Below, piece by piece: positions 1-9,862 of a stretch of DNA of 64,000 nucleotides. The stretch covers positions 1 through 64,000 of the forward strand of contig NZ_BCRG01000011.1 in assembly GCF_001552475.1 (NCBI RefSeq). Reading direction: 5' to 3'. The position numbers and the translations under genes were made by a program. The stretch's first letter is position 1. Each line of letters starts with the position of its first letter. Origin of the DNA: Microbacterium oleivorans NBRC 103075. GTDB taxonomy: Bacteria; Actinomycetota; Actinomycetes; Actinomycetales; Microbacteriaceae. The notes beneath the pieces were generated by a model that saw only the letters and a program-made list of their open reading frames with translations, was not told the DNA's origin and made no database searches.

Positions 1-548
1 CGGGGCACGCCGCGGACCTCCCGGGCCTTGGCGGCGATGCCGAGCCGGTGAGCGGCGCCCACGAGCGCCATGGCCGCCTCTCCCGACGGGCAGGAGACCT
101 CGAGAGCGGCGGAACGACCCGGGTCCGACAGGGTGCCGGAGGCGAGGAATGCGCCCCGCCAGACGGCTGCCAGATCAGGACGGGCACCCGTCGTCAACTT
201 GTTCGGCAAACCGCGGACGGGACGGCGTCGGTTGTCGAGCAGCCCGGTCTGGCGGGCGAGCGTCTCGCCGCCTTCGATGACGCGGACGGCAACCAGGTTC
301 GCGGTCCGACCACCGGAGGACTGCACGTGCGCGAGTTCGGGACGGACTCCGTAGATCTCCACGAGGTCACGGGCCACTCGGCGGGCGAGGACATCGGTCT
401 CGACCTCCGCCTCGACAGCCACGCGACCGGCGATGGAGTGCAGGCCGCCCGAGAACCGGAGGATCGTGGTCAGCTCGGCGACGCGAGCCGTCGGCCGAGG
501 ATCACGGACCGAGGTGAGTTCCGTCTTCACGTCAGCAGTCAGCGGCAC
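1..548 (-). CDS. whiA: Sporulation/division regulator WhiA, C-terminus cut by window edge
   Basis: The frame opens with GTG at 548 (MPLTADVKTELTSVRDP) behind a GAAGGA ribosome site and runs off the left edge, giving about 182 residues of a family normally near 325. The visible part is the N-terminal LAGLIDADG-like half of WhiA: the segments LRFSGGLHSIAGRVAVEAEV, ARQTGLLDNRRRPVRGLP and GAAHRLGIAAKAREVRGV match the family closely. WhiA is a DNA-binding protein controlling sporulation septation in Streptomyces and influencing division and chromosome segregation in non-sporulating Gram-positives. The C-terminal helix-turn-helix lies outside the window. It follows rapZ with a 56 nt gap and is probably in the same operon. 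The yvcK gene often found between the two is not here. Confidence 0.93.
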   Translation of the reverse strand, partial: MPLTADVKTELTSVRDPRPTARVAELTTILRFSGGLHSIAGRVAVEAEVETDVLARRVARDLVEIYGVRPELAHVQSSGGRTANLVAVRVIEGGETLARQTGLLDNRRRPVRGLPNKLTTGARPDLAAVWRGAFLASGTLSDPGRSAALEVSCPSGEAAMALVGAAHRLGIAAKAREVRGVP

Positions 549-604
549 GGCGATCCTTCAGTGGGGGCGATCGGGGACAAAGGATCAGCTTACTCGGGCA
601 CCGC

Positions 605-1477
605 TCACTCGCGACCCAGGTCACGGTGCGTGACCCTGACCGCGACGCCCGGCTCCTCAGCCAGACGTTGCGCCAATTCGATCGCGGTCACGACCGAACG
701 GTGCTTTCCCCCGGTGCACCCGACCGCAACCACGGAGTGCCGCTTGTTCTCCCGCTGATACCCCTGCATCACGGGGCGAAGCGCAGTGGCGTAGGCATCG
801 ATGAACTCGCGCGCTCCGTTCTGCCCGAGTACGAACTCCCGCACCGCTTCGTCCTCCCCTGTGAGGGCGCGCAACGACGGCTCCCAATAGGGGTTCGGCA
901 AGAAGCGCATGTCTGCGACCAGATCGACGTCGGGGGGCAGTCCGTATTTGAATCCGAAACTCATCACCGAGACCGTGTGCCGCGCATCGCCTTCGGCGCT
1001 GAACAGATCGACGATGCGGTTCGCCAGCTGATGGATGTTCAGCCCGCTCGTGTCGACGATGACGTCAGCCGCTTCACGGATCGCCGCGACGCGCTCGCGC
1101 TCCCGTCGAATGCCGTCGAGAATGGTGCCTTGGCCCTGGAGAGGATGCGGTCGCCGCACGGCCTCGAACCGGCGGACCAGCACCTCATCGGAGGCATCGA
1201 GGAACAGGACCCGCAGCTGCCGGCCATCGCGCAGCGAGCGGGTGACCGAGGGCAGCTCGCCGAACAGCTGGCGTCCGCGGACATCGACGACGGCGGCGAC
1301 CTTCGGCAGCGCATCCGCCGCGAGAGCCGTCAGATCCAACAGGTGCGAGAGCATCTGCGGCGGCAGGTTGTCGACCACGTACCAGTCGAGGTCTTCGAGC
1401 GCGTTCGCCGCGGTGGTGCGACCGGCCCCGGACATACCGGTGACGATCAGGACCTCGCCCGTCGTCTGGCCGTCCAT
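605..1477 (-). CDS. rapZ: RNase adapter / nucleotide-binding protein RapZ
   Basis: This 290-residue protein matches the RapZ (YvcJ) family in length and motifs. A P-loop [10 protein letters not shown] sits near the N-terminus, with Arg where Lys is usual, a variant common in actinobacterial members. Further marks are [32 protein letters not shown], the C-terminal FGFKYG stretch and [12 protein letters not shown]. RapZ binds nucleotides and, in Escherichia coli, the small RNA GlmZ, controlling glucosamine-6-phosphate supply; its target in actinobacteria is less clear. I chose ATG at 1477, preceded by a G-rich ribosome site, over GTG at 1495. It lies between uvrC and whiA, the standard actinobacterial order. 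Confidence 0.93.
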   Translation of the reverse strand: MDGQTTGEVLIVTGMSGAGRTTAANALEDLDWYVVDNLPPQMLSHLLDLTALAADALPKVAAVVDVRGRQLFGELPSVTRSLRDGRQLRVLFLDASDEVLVRRFEAVRRPHPLQGQGTILDGIRRERERVAAIREAADVIVDTSGLNIHQLANRIVDLFSAEGDARHTVSVMSFGFKYGLPPDVDLVADMRFLPNPYWEPSLRALTGEDEAVREFVLGQNGAREFIDAYATALRPVMQGYQRENKRHSVVAVGCTGGKHRSVVTAIELAQRLAEEPGVAVRVTHRDLGRE

Positions 1478-1510
1478 GCCTGCCCCGCCCTTCACGCGTG
1501 TTCGACCAGA

Positions 1511-3430
1511 CTAACCATCCGACCCGCTCGCCACCGAACCGACCGCGAGATGCGAATGGATGCTCGTCGCGAGCCGCGGGCCGATGCCGGGGAGGTCCTG
1601 GATCTCCTCAGGAGTCGCCTGCTTGAGTCTGCTGACCGATCCGAAGTGGCGCAGGAGCGCCTTGATCCGTGCATCCCCCAAACCCGGCACTTCCGCCAGG
1701 ACGGACGTGATGTCCCGCCCGCGCTTCTTCCGCTGGTGGGTGATGGCGAACCGGTGCGCTTCGTCGCGGAGCCGCTGCAGGAGATACAGCGCCTCGGACG
1801 ACCTCGGCAGGATCACGGGGAAGTCGTCGTGAGGAAGCCACACCTCTTCGAGACGCTTCGCGATGCCGCACAGTGCGATCTCCTCGTGGCCGGCGTCGCG
1901 GAGTGCGCGCGCTGCCGCTTGAACCTGGGGCTGGCCGCCGTCGACGAGCAGCAGTTGCGGGCGGTACGCGAAGCGCGGGCGCTTGCGCGTGGCATCCACT
2001 TCGCCGTCCGCCATCGGGTCGATGGCCTCCTGCTCGGCCTCGTCCCTGTCGATGTGCGCGAGCCGTCGGGTGAGGACCTGGTACATCGAGTCGGTGTCGT
2101 CGGTGGTCTCGCTGACGGAGAAGGAGCGGTACTGGTCTTTGCGGGGTAGTCCGTCCTCGAACACGACCATTGACGCGACGACACCCGTCCCGCCGAGGTG
2201 GGAGACGTCGAAGCACTCGATCCGCAGCGGCGCCTCGGTCATGCCGAGCGCTTCTTGCAGGTCGGTCAGTGCCTTGGTGCGCGACGTGTAGTCGCTCGTG
2301 CGGCGGGTCTTGTGCAGCATGAGGGCCTGCTGGGCGTTGAGGGTCGCCGTACGCATGAGATCGGCCTTCTGGCCGCGTTGGGCGATCTGCACGGTCACCT
2401 TCTTGCCGCGCCGGGACTGCAGCCACTCCTCCAGTTCCGCCGAGTCATCGGGCAGCGTCGGGACGAGGACCTGCCGCGGGATGTCGTCCGCGCCGGCAGC
2501 GCCGTAGGCGCGCTGGAGGATCTGATCGACGAGGTCGGGGCCCGAGATATCGAGTTCCTTGTCGATCGTGGTGGCACGCACTCCGCGCACCCGGCCGCCG
2601 CGGACGATGAAGTGCTGGACTGCCGCGGAGAGCTCGTCCTCCGCGACGCCGAAGAGGTCGGCATCCGTGTCCTCGCTCAACACCAGTGCGCTGCGATTGA
2701 GGACAGCGTCGAGTGCCTGCAGCTTGTCCCGGTACGACGCGGCGCTCTCGTAGTCCATCGCCGCCGCCGCCTCGCGCATGCGCGCCTGCATCCGCTTCGT
2801 GTACTGCTTGTCGCTACCCGACATGAAGGCGATGAAGTCGTCGACGATCGCGCGGTGCTCCTCGATCGTCACCTTCATCGAACAGGGGCCTCCGCAGCGA
2901 CCGATCTGGCCCGGGAAGCACGGCCGACCAGAGGCCATGGCCTTCTTGTAGGACGAGTCGCTGCAGGTGCGGATCGGGAAGACCTTGATGAGCTGATCGA
3001 TCGTGTCGTGGACAGCCCAGACCTTCGGATACGGCCCGAAGTACTTCGCACCACGGATGCGGCGATTGCGCGTCACGATCACGCGTGGCGCCTCATCAGC
3101 AAGCGTCACCGCCATATAGGGGTAGGACTTGTCATCCTTGTACCGCACGTTGAACGGCGGCGAATACTCCTGGATCCACGTGTACTCGAGCTGCAGCGAG
3201 TCGATGTCGGTCGCCACGACGGTCCACTCCACCTTCGACGCCGTCGTCACCATCCGACGGGTGCGCTCGTGGAGCGTGTGCAACGGGGCGAAGTAGTTCG
3301 AGAGCCGAGCCCGGAGGTTCTTCGCCTTGCCGACGTACAGGATGCGCCCGTCGCTGTCGAGGAAGCGGTACACGCCGGGGTCGGTGGGAATCTCCCCCGG
3401 CTTCGGCTTGTACGGCAGAGCGGATGCCAC
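1511..3430 (-). CDS. uvrC: Excinuclease ABC subunit C
   Basis: UvrC makes the dual incisions flanking a lesion during nucleotide excision repair. The 639-residue product has the N-terminal GIY-YIG nuclease (PTDPGVYRF, then [18 protein letters not shown]), a UvrB-contact UVR motif around [20 protein letters not shown], the RNase H-like second nuclease ([20 protein letters not shown] and [18 protein letters not shown]) and C-terminal helix-hairpin-helix repeats ([39 protein letters not shown]). The start is GTG at 3430 ([14 protein letters not shown]), one base after the uvrA stop, so the two genes are almost certainly cotranscribed. An open extension upstream overlaps uvrA and is not family-like. 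Confidence 0.96.
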   Translation of the reverse strand: MASALPYKPKPGEIPTDPGVYRFLDSDGRILYVGKAKNLRARLSNYFAPLHTLHERTRRMVTTASKVEWTVVATDIDSLQLEYTWIQEYSPPFNVRYKDDKSYPYMAVTLADEAPRVIVTRNRRIRGAKYFGPYPKVWAVHDTIDQLIKVFPIRTCSDSSYKKAMASGRPCFPGQIGRCGGPCSMKVTIEEHRAIVDDFIAFMSGSDKQYTKRMQARMREAAAAMDYESAASYRDKLQALDAVLNRSALVLSEDTDADLFGVAEDELSAAVQHFIVRGGRVRGVRATTIDKELDISGPDLVDQILQRAYGAAGADDIPRQVLVPTLPDDSAELEEWLQSRRGKKVTVQIAQRGQKADLMRTATLNAQQALMLHKTRRTSDYTSRTKALTDLQEALGMTEAPLRIECFDVSHLGGTGVVASMVVFEDGLPRKDQYRSFSVSETTDDTDSMYQVLTRRLAHIDRDEAEQEAIDPMADGEVDATRKRPRFAYRPQLLLVDGGQPQVQAAARALRDAGHEEIALCGIAKRLEEVWLPHDDFPVILPRSSEALYLLQRLRDEAHRFAITHQRKKRGRDITSVLAEVPGLGDARIKALLRHFGSVSRLKQATPEEIQDLPGIGPRLATSIHSHLAVGSVASGSDG

Positions 3431-3431
3431 G

Positions 3432-6317
3432 TCAGCCCGCCTTGCGCGCGGGCGCCACATCCAGGAGCTCGGCGAGGAACTGCCCCGTGTGACTGTCCGG
3501 TACGGCCGCGACCTGCTCCGGTGTTCCGGTCGCGACGATGGTGCCGCCGCCCGAGCCACCTTCAGGGCCCAGGTCGATGACCCAGTCGGACGACTTGATC
3601 ACGTCGAGGTTGTGCTCGATGACGAGCACTGAATTCCCCTTGTCGACCAGGCTGTTGAGGACTTCGAGGAGCCGCTGGACATCCTCGAAGTGAAGGCCCG
3701 TTGTCGGCTCGTCGAGCACGTAGATGGTGCGACCGTTGGAGCGGCGCTGCAGCTCGGTGGCGAGCTTGACGCGCTGCGCCTCGCCCCCCGACAGCGTGGT
3801 CGCCGACTGCCCGAGTCGGACGTAGCCGAGCCCGACATCGACGAGCGTCTTGAGGAAGCGGTGGATGGCCTGGATGGGCTCGAAGAACTCCGCCGCCTCA
3901 GCGATCGGCATGTTGAGGACCTCGGCGATGTTCTTGCCCTTGTAGTGCACCGTCAGGGTGTCGCGGTTGTAGCGCTGACCGTGGCACACCTCGCAGTCGA
4001 CGTAGACGTCGGGCAGGAAGTTCATCTCGATCTTGATGGTTCCATCGCCCGAGCACGCCTCGCAGCGGCCCCCCTTGACGTTGAAGCTGAACCGACCGGG
4101 CTGGTAGCCGCGAGCCTTCGCCTCGTTCGTCTCGGCGAAGAGGGAACGGATCCGGTCGAACACGCCCGTGTAGGTGGCGGGGTTCGAGCGCGGCGTGCGG
4201 CCGATGGGCGCCTGGTCGACGTGCACCACCTTGTCGAGGTGCTCGAGACCGGTCACCCGAGTGTGCTTGCCCGCCACGCGACGGGCGCCGTTGAGCTTGG
4301 TCGCCAGGACCTCGTACAGGATGCCGTTGACGAGAGACGACTTGCCCGACCCGCTCACGCCGGTGACGGCGGTGAGGACGCCGAGGGGGAAGTCGACGGT
4401 CACGTTCTGCAGGTTGTTCGCACGTGCCCCGACGACCCGCAGCTGACGGTTCTTGTCGATTTTCCGACGCTTCTTCGGCATCGCGATCGCGCGTCGGCCG
4501 CTGAGGTAGGCGCCCGTGATGGACTCCTCCTCCGTCAGCAGCTGGTCGACCGGTCCGGAGTGCACGACGTTGCCGCCCTCGACGCCGGCGCGCGGGCCGA
4601 TGTCGACGATCCAGTCGGCCGCGTGGATGGTCTCCTCATCGTGCTCGACCACGACGAGCGTGTTGCCCAGGCTCTTGAGACGCACGAGCGTCTCGATGAG
4701 GCGACGGTTGTCGCGCTGGTGCAGACCGATCGACGGCTCATCGAGGACGTACAGGACCCCCGTAAGGCCGGAACCGATCTGCGTGGCCAGTCGGATGCGC
4801 TGCGCCTCGCCGCCGGAGAGCGATCCGGCTGCACGGCTGAGGCTCAGGTAGTTGAGCCCGACCTGGATGAGGAAGTCGAGGCGCGCACGGATCTCGCGCA
4901 GCACCGCCGCGGCGATCATCGCCTCACGGTCGGTGAGCGACAGGTCGGCGAAGAACTCCTGCGCCTCGCCGAGGCTCAGACGGGAGGCATCCGCGATGGA
5001 GTGCCCGTGCACAAGGACGGAAAGCACCTCGGGCTTCAGACGGTCGCCGTTGCAGACGGGGCAGGGCACCTCGCGGAGGAACTCCGCCCAGCGCTGTCGC
5101 TGCGTGTCGGTCTCGGCCTGGCTGAACTGCCGCTCGATGTACGGGATGACCCCCTCGAAGCCGGACGCGTAGCGCATCTCACGGCCGTAGCGGTTCTTCC
5201 ACTTGACCGTGACCTTGTAGTTCTCACCCGAGAGGACGGCATCCTGAATCTCGGTGGGGAGCTTCTTCCAGGGCGTGTCGAGCGAGAAGCCGAGGTCGTC
5301 GGCCAGACCGATCAGCAGACGCTCGTAGTACTGGAACAGGCCCTTGCCCTGGGTGGTCCACGGCACGATGACGCCCTCCGCGATGGAGAGCTCCTCGTCG
5401 CCGAGCAGGAGTTCCGTGTCGACGGACATGCGGGTGCCGAGGCCGGAGCACGCGGGGCACGCACCGAACGGCGCGTTGAAGGAGAATGTGCGCGGCTCGA
5501 TCTCGGTGAGCTGGAGCGCGTGCCCGTTGGGGCAGGCGAGCTTCTCGCTGTAGTTCTGCCAGGCGTCGTCGCCCTCTTCGTCGACGAAGTTGATCTGCAG
5601 GATGCCGCCCGCCAGACCGAGTGCCGTCTCCACCGAGTCGGTCACCCGGCTGAGGATGTCGGGGCTCGCCACCAGGCGGTCGACGACCACGGCGATGTCG
5701 TGCTTGTAGCTCTTCTTGAGTGTCGGCGGCTCGGCCAGTTGGACGGTCTCACCGTCGACGATCGCGCGTGCGTACCCCTTGGCCGAGAGCTCCTTGAAGA
5801 GGTCGACGAACTCGCCCTTCTTCTGCGAGACGACAGGAGCGACAACCTGATACCGGGTGCGCTCGGGCAGTTCCATGAGCTGATCGGCGATCTGCTGGAC
5901 CGTCTGACGCTGAATGCGCTCGCCGCACTCAGGGCAGTGCGGCACCCCGACCCGCGCCCACAGCAAGCGCATGTAGTCGTTGATCTCGGTTATGGTGCCC
6001 ACGGTCGAGCGCGGGTTGCGGTTGGTCGACTTCTGGTCGATGGACACCGCGGGGCTGAGCCCCTCGATGAAGTCCACGTCAGGCCGCTCCACCTGTCCCA
6101 GGAACTGGCGAGCGTAGGAGCTGAGCGACTCGATGTACCGGCGCTGCCCCTCGGCGAAGATCGTGTCGAAAGCGAGGCTGGACTTCCCTGAGCCGGACAG
6201 GCCGGTGAAGACGACGAGCGAGTCGCGTGGAATCTCGAGGTCGACGTTCTTCAGATTGTGGACGCGGGCGCCGCGGACACTCAGTTTGGAGGCGTGGGGA
6301 ACGGGGACGATGGGCAC
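3432..6317 (-). CDS. uvrA: Excinuclease ABC subunit A
   Basis: UvrA is the damage-sensing ATPase that loads UvrB on DNA. The 961-residue length fits the family. Two ABC modules are visible: Walker [21 protein letters not shown] near residue 40 and [15 protein letters not shown] near 655; ABC signatures [20 protein letters not shown] and [16 protein letters not shown]; Walker [18 protein letters not shown] and [17 protein letters not shown]. Zinc-binding cysteines occur in ACPNGH...CPACSG and [11 protein letters not shown]...[17 protein letters not shown] box lies 12 nt before the ATG. It heads the uvrA-uvrC-rapZ-whiA transcription unit. No LexA-type dyad was recognised upstream, so SOS control is not evident. 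Confidence 0.97.
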   Translation of the reverse strand: MPIVPVPHASKLSVRGARVHNLKNVDLEIPRDSLVVFTGLSGSGKSSLAFDTIFAEGQRRYIESLSSYARQFLGQVERPDVDFIEGLSPAVSIDQKSTNRNPRSTVGTITEINDYMRLLWARVGVPHCPECGERIQRQTVQQIADQLMELPERTRYQVVAPVVSQKKGEFVDLFKELSAKGYARAIVDGETVQLAEPPTLKKSYKHDIAVVVDRLVASPDILSRVTDSVETALGLAGGILQINFVDEEGDDAWQNYSEKLACPNGHALQLTEIEPRTFSFNAPFGACPACSGLGTRMSVDTELLLGDEELSIAEGVIVPWTTQGKGLFQYYERLLIGLADDLGFSLDTPWKKLPTEIQDAVLSGENYKVTVKWKNRYGREMRYASGFEGVIPYIERQFSQAETDTQRQRWAEFLREVPCPVCNGDRLKPEVLSVLVHGHSIADASRLSLGEAQEFFADLSLTDREAMIAAAVLREIRARLDFLIQVGLNYLSLSRAAGSLSGGEAQRIRLATQIGSGLTGVLYVLDEPSIGLHQRDNRRLIETLVRLKSLGNTLVVVEHDEETIHAADWIVDIGPRAGVEGGNVVHSGPVDQLLTEEESITGAYLSGRRAIAMPKKRRKIDKNRQLRVVGARANNLQNVTVDFPLGVLTAVTGVSGSGKSSLVNGILYEVLATKLNGARRVAGKHTRVTGLEHLDKVVHVDQAPIGRTPRSNPATYTGVFDRIRSLFAETNEAKARGYQPGRFSFNVKGGRCEACSGDGTIKIEMNFLPDVYVDCEVCHGQRYNRDTLTVHYKGKNIAEVLNMPIAEAAEFFEPIQAIHRFLKTLVDVGLGYVRLGQSATTLSGGEAQRVKLATELQRRSNGRTIYVLDEPTTGLHFEDVQRLLEVLNSLVDKGNSVLVIEHNLDVIKSSDWVIDLGPEGGSGGGTIVATGTPEQVAAVPDSHTGQFLAELLDVAPARKAG

Positions 6318-6371
6318 CGGTCAATCCTAGGTTGGGCCACCGACATGGGCTCCGGGCTTCGCTCCCGGCGA

Positions 6372-6812
6372 TCAGTCCGCGCGCGTGGTGCGACCGCCGG
6401 CGAAGGGCTGGAGGCCGTCTCGGAGCCGTTCGACATCTGCCACGCCGAGGCCCACGCGCTCCATGATCCGACGGGGCACATCGAGTGCTCGCTCGCGCAG
6501 GGCACGTCCCTCGTCGGTCAGTTCGATATCGAGCACGCGCTCGTCAGCCGCCCGGCGCCGCCGGATGACCCGTCCCTGGGCCTCCAGGCGCTTGATCGTC
6601 GGGGAGAGGCTGGCGGGCTCGACCGCGAGGGTGGCGGCGAGTTCGGAGAGCGATTGCGGCGCTCGCTCCCAGAGCGCGAGCATCACGAGGTACTGCGGGT
6701 GGGTGAGCCCCAGCGGCTCGAGAACGGGTCGGTAGATCGAGACGACGTTTCGCGCAGCCGTCACGATCGCGAAGCAGAGTTGGCTCTCCAGCTTCAGCGC
6801 GTCCTCGTCCAT
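6372..6812 (-). CDS. MarR family regulator, OhrR-like (possible peroxide sensor)
   Basis: The 146-residue product from ATG at 6812 (MDEDALKLESQLCFAI) has the MarR winged-helix core: LTHPQYLVMLALWE, SLSELAATLAVEPASLSPTI, then the wing RVIRRRRAADERVLDIELT. A cysteine in SQLCFAI and the tyrosine in SIYRPVLEPLGLT sit where OhrR-type thiol sensors keep theirs, which suggests, without proving, organic hydroperoxide sensing. No ohr/osmC partner is adjacent. I chose the inner ATG because GAGGA lies 5-7 nt upstream; two earlier starts exist at 6824 and 6851, the latter inside a dyad that looks like the operator. It diverges from a small zinc-ribbon gene. Confidence 0.85.
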   Translation of the reverse strand: MDEDALKLESQLCFAIVTAARNVVSIYRPVLEPLGLTHPQYLVMLALWERAPQSLSELAATLAVEPASLSPTIKRLEAQGRVIRRRRAADERVLDIELTDEGRALRERALDVPRRIMERVGLGVADVERLRDGLQPFAGGRTTRAD

Positions 6813-6835
6813 CCCAGTCCTCATCCCTCTAATAG

Positions 6836-6847
6836 TTAGTACACTAA
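6836..6847. promoter_or_regulatory. Candidate MarR operator overlapping two divergent promoters
   Basis: A perfect inverted repeat TTAGT-AC-ACTAA lies between the MarR gene and the zinc-ribbon gene. Read on plus it contains TACACT (6840-6845), a -10-like box seven bases before the ATG at 6853. Read on minus it contains TAGTGT (6846-6841), about 28 nt before the MarR start. A repressor bound here would block both genes, the usual autoregulated divergent MarR arrangement. This is inference from sequence only. Confidence 0.55.
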
Positions 6848-6852
6848 GCAAT

Positions 6853-7089
6853 ATGGATGAGGAACGGGAATCACGGCCACCACTGCGTCAGCGGATCCGC
6901 GCAGCGGGCGGGTTCTACGCCTGGTGGAACAGCCGCCTCATCCGCTACGCGGGGCCAGCTTCCGTCGGGCCGTACGAGACGGAACCAGAGCCGATCCGCA
7001 CCGAGCGGGCCTGTCCGTTGTGCGGGCACCCCATGTCGGAGCACACCTTCGACCGGACGGGCGAGCGCCCGCTCATCCACTGCCCGTGA
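6853..7089 (+). CDS. Small zinc-ribbon-like hypothetical protein
   Basis: A 78-residue protein starting MDEERESRPPLRQRIRAAGG. The N-terminal half is basic and aromatic (FYAWWNSRLIRYAG); the C-terminal half carries CPLCGHPMSEH followed later by LIHCP, a Cys/His arrangement able to bind one zinc ion. There is no membrane segment. I do not know a characterised function; similar short proteins seem to occur in related actinobacteria. The ATG is seven bases after a TACACT box, so the transcript may be leaderless. It diverges from the MarR regulator and converges on uvrB, separated by a palindrome. Confidence 0.72.
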   Translation: MDEERESRPPLRQRIRAAGGFYAWWNSRLIRYAGPASVGPYETEPEPIRTERACPLCGHPMSEHTFDRTGERPLIHCP

Positions 7090-7091
7090 CA

Positions 7092-7111
7092 GCACGCCTG
7101 ATCAGGCGTGC
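7092..7111. terminator. Perfect palindrome between convergent zinc-ribbon gene and uvrB
   Basis: A 20-base perfect palindrome, GCACGCCTGATCAGGCGTGC, lies two bases after the plus-strand stop and includes the uvrB stop codon (7104-7102). As RNA it forms a stable stem in either direction. No T-run follows, so it may act as a bidirectional Rho-independent-like or processing site. Confidence 0.5.
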
Positions 7112-9183
7112 CCGGCTCGTTCCATCGCCCGCAGCTCTTTCTTGAGGTCTTGCACCTCGTCTCGGAGTCGACCCGCAAGCTCGAACTTCAATTCGTCGGC
7201 GGCGGCGAGCATCTGGCGGGTGAGGTCCTCGATCGTCGCTTCGAGCTGATTGGCACCCTCGGCCGCGATCCCCTCCCGCCGCAGCTGCGGTGTCGGACTC
7301 TTGCCCTTGCCGGACTTGTTCTTGCCCTTGTTGCGGCTGTCCATCATGTCGCGGGTGTCGCTCGCCTCGCGCGCCAGGGCGTCGGTGATGTCGGCGATCT
7401 TCTTGCGCAGCGGCTGCGGGTCGATGCCGTGCTCAAGGTTGTAGGCGACCTGCTTCTCGCGACGACGGTCGGTCTCCTCGATTGCCGCAGCCATCGAGTC
7501 GGTGATCCGATCGGCGTACATGTGAACCTCGCCGGAGACGTTACGAGCCGCTCGTCCGATCGTCTGGATGAGGGAGGTACCCGAGCGGAGGAACCCCTCC
7601 TTGTCGGCGTCCAGAATGGCGACCAGGGACACCTCGGGGAGGTCGAGACCCTCTCGAAGCAGGTTGATGCCCACGAGTACGTCGTAGACGCCCTGCCGCA
7701 ACTCCGTCAGCAGCTCGACACGGCGCAGGGTGTCGACATCCGAATGCAGGTAGCGGACGCGCACGCCGTGCTCACCCAGGAAGTCGGTGAGCTCCTCGGC
7801 CATCTTCTTCGTCAGCGTGGTCACGAGGACGCGCTCGTCCCGCTCGACCCGGATACGGATCTCCTCGAGGAGGTCGTCGATCTGACCCTTCGACGGCTTC
7901 ACGATGATCTCCGGGTCCACGAGGCCCGTGGGACGGATGATCTGCTCGACGATGCCGTCGGCGATCCCCATCTCGTACCGGCCCGGCGTCGCCGACAGGT
8001 AGACGGTCTGACCGATCCGCTGCTTGAACTCGTCGAAGCGGAGAGGGCGGTTGTCCATGGCGCTCGGCAGACGGAACCCGTGGTCGACGAGCGTGCGCTT
8101 GCGGGAGGCATCCCCCTCGTACATCGCACCGACCTGCGGCACGGTGACGTGGGACTCGTCGATGACCAGGAGGAAGTCGTCGGGGAAGAAGTCGAGCAGC
8201 GTGTGTGGGGCTTCGCCCGGCATCCGTCCGTCCATGTGACGGGAGTAGTTCTCGATGCCCGAGCAGAAACCGAGCTGCTGGAGCATCTCCAGGTCGAAGC
8301 TCGTACGCATACGCAGGCGCTGCGCTTCGAGGAGCTTGCCCTGAGACTCGAACTCCTTGAGTCGTTCCTCGAGTTCGTGCTCGATCGTCCCGATGGCGCG
8401 CTGCACCGTGTCGGTCCCCGCGACGTAGTGGGATGCCGGGAAGATCGGCACACTGTCGAGCTTCTGGACGATGTCACCCGTAAGCGGATGCAACATGTAG
8501 AGCGCTTCGATCTCATCGCCGAAGAGCTCGATCCGCACGGCGTACTCCTCGTACACCGGGATGATCTCGATCGTGTCGCCGCGCACACGGAAGTTCCCGC
8601 GCGAGAAGTCGACGTCGTTGCGGTTGTACTGCATCGCGATGAACTTGCGGATGAGAGCGTCGCGGTCATACCGCTCCCCCACCTGCAGGGCCACCATTGC
8701 GCGGAGGTACTCCTCCGGCGCGCCGAGGCCGTAGATGCAGGAGACCGTGGACACGACGACGACGTCGCGACGGCTGAGCAGGGAGTTGGTCGTCGAGTGA
8801 CGGAGCCGCTCGACCTCGGCGTTGATCGAGGAATCCTTCTCGATGAACGTGTCCGTCTGCGGGACGTACGCCTCGGGCTGGTAGTAGTCGTAATAGCTCA
8901 CGAAGTACTCGACCGCATTGTGGGGCATGAGGTCGCGGAACTCGTTGGCCAGCTGTGCGGCAAGGGTCTTGTTGTGCGCAAGGACGAGCGTGGGACGCTG
9001 TACCTGCTCGATCAGCCAGGCCGTCGTCGCGGACTTACCGGTACCCGTGGCACCGAGGAGGACGACGTCCGTCTCGCCCGCATTGATCCGGCCGGCGAGC
9101 TGTGCGATCGCCTGCGGCTGATCACCACTCGGGACGTACTCGCTGACGACCTCGAACGGCCGGACGGATCGCGTGGTCTGCAT
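7102..9183 (-). CDS. uvrB: Excinuclease ABC subunit B
   Basis: UvrB is the helicase-like factor that verifies damage and recruits UvrC. The 693-residue product starts at ATG 9183 ([20 protein letters not shown]). It shows Walker [16 protein letters not shown], the beta-hairpin region [24 protein letters not shown]-like [15 protein letters not shown], the helicase block [12 protein letters not shown] and QTIGRAARN, and a C-terminal UVR motif [20 protein letters not shown]. An open frame extends nearly 280 bases further upstream, but that part is Arg/Pro-rich and not UvrB-like. TACGCT ends six bases before the ATG, a leaderless-type promoter. It follows coaE, as in many actinobacteria. Confidence 0.97.
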   Translation of the reverse strand: MQTTRSVRPFEVVSEYVPSGDQPQAIAQLAGRINAGETDVVLLGATGTGKSATTAWLIEQVQRPTLVLAHNKTLAAQLANEFRDLMPHNAVEYFVSYYDYYQPEAYVPQTDTFIEKDSSINAEVERLRHSTTNSLLSRRDVVVVSTVSCIYGLGAPEEYLRAMVALQVGERYDRDALIRKFIAMQYNRNDVDFSRGNFRVRGDTIEIIPVYEEYAVRIELFGDEIEALYMLHPLTGDIVQKLDSVPIFPASHYVAGTDTVQRAIGTIEHELEERLKEFESQGKLLEAQRLRMRTSFDLEMLQQLGFCSGIENYSRHMDGRMPGEAPHTLLDFFPDDFLLVIDESHVTVPQVGAMYEGDASRKRTLVDHGFRLPSAMDNRPLRFDEFKQRIGQTVYLSATPGRYEMGIADGIVEQIIRPTGLVDPEIIVKPSKGQIDDLLEEIRIRVERDERVLVTTLTKKMAEELTDFLGEHGVRVRYLHSDVDTLRRVELLTELRQGVYDVLVGINLLREGLDLPEVSLVAILDADKEGFLRSGTSLIQTIGRAARNVSGEVHMYADRITDSMAAAIEETDRRREKQVAYNLEHGIDPQPLRKKIADITDALAREASDTRDMMDSRNKGKNKSGKGKSPTPQLRREGIAAEGANQLEATIEDLTRQMLAAADELKFELAGRLRDEVQDLKKELRAMERAGHA

Positions 9184-9189
9184 AGATCC

Positions 9190-9195
9190 AGCGTA
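9190..9195 (-). promoter_or_regulatory. Leaderless-type -10 box before uvrB
   Basis: TACGCT on the minus strand ends six bases before the uvrB ATG at 9183. That distance places the expected transcription start on or next to the A of ATG. No convincing -35 element was seen. Confidence 0.45.
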
Positions 9196-9242
9196 GGCCG
9201 GGCCTCCGACACAGGCTCCGGCGTTCGCCGTCGGCGTGGGCC

Positions 9243-9839
9243 TCAGGGGGCGAGTCGAACCCAGAGGGCGTCGGTCTGGGCGAGGGTGTCGGCCATGTCG
9301 CCGGCCGTGTCGATGACGACGTCGGCGATCGCCAGCCGTCGCTCGTCGTCCACCTGGGCGGACAACCGCGCGTCCGCATCTGCGGGGGTCATGCCACGCA
9401 GTGCGACCAGTCGCTCCCGGCGAAGGGCCGCCGGAGCATGAGCGACCACGACCAGCTCCCACGGGTCCTCCGCACGCGCTTCCAGCAGGAGCGGCACGTC
9501 GTAGACGACGACCGTCCCCGGATCCGCATCCAGGGCCGCACGGAAGCGGCGCGCCGATTCATCGCGGACGGCCGGGTGGACGATCGCGTTGAGGCGACCG
9601 ACGGCATCCGGATCACCGAAGACACGGGAGGCGAGTCCCGCCCGGTCGAGCTCGCCGGTCGAGGTCAGCACGTCCTGTCCGAACTCGGCGGCGATCGCGT
9701 CGAGCACCGGGGAGCCGGGCCGCTGGACTTCGCGCACGAGGCCGTCCGCGTCGACGATGACCGCGCCGTGCTCGGCGAGCCGCCGGGCGATGGTGGATTT
9801 CCCCGAGGCGATTCCGCCGGTCAGCGCGATGAGAGGCAT
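9243..9839 (-). CDS. coaE: Dephospho-CoA kinase
   Basis: CoaE phosphorylates the ribose 3'-hydroxyl of dephospho-CoA, the last step of coenzyme A synthesis, in the cytosol. The 198-residue protein opens [20 protein letters not shown] with a P-loop at residues 8-15, followed by [16 protein letters not shown] (the DAD substrate-contact motif), [20 protein letters not shown] and [20 protein letters not shown]. Length agrees with stand-alone CoaE. GAAGG precedes the ATG. It lies 59 nt upstream of uvrB and follows the GGDEF-like gene by 23 nt. Confidence 0.95.
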   Translation of the reverse strand: MPLIALTGGIASGKSTIARRLAEHGAVIVDADGLVREVQRPGSPVLDAIAAEFGQDVLTSTGELDRAGLASRVFGDPDAVGRLNAIVHPAVRDESARRFRAALDADPGTVVVYDVPLLLEARAEDPWELVVVAHAPAALRRERLVALRGMTPADADARLSAQVDDERRLAIADVVIDTAGDMADTLAQTDALWVRLAP

Positions 9840-9862
9840 CCTTCGAGGATGCCACGGACCGC

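Noticed and set aside
626-6191. Long plus-strand open frames opposite rapZ, uvrC and uvrA (for example 626-2149, 2198-3580, 3690-6191)
   Set aside because: They lie opposite well-recognised repair genes, are Arg/Asp/Leu/Val-rich, lack family motifs and are typical GC-rich antisense shadows.
6318-9240. LexA-type SOS boxes upstream of uvrA or uvrB
   Set aside because: No GAAC-N4-GTTC dyad was seen in the upstream intervals, so SOS regulation is not claimed.
7102-9462. A uvrB frame with a 93-residue N-terminal extension
   Set aside because: The extension is Arg/Pro-rich, overlaps coaE and its promoter-like region, and lacks family similarity; ATG 9183 matches UvrB N-termini.
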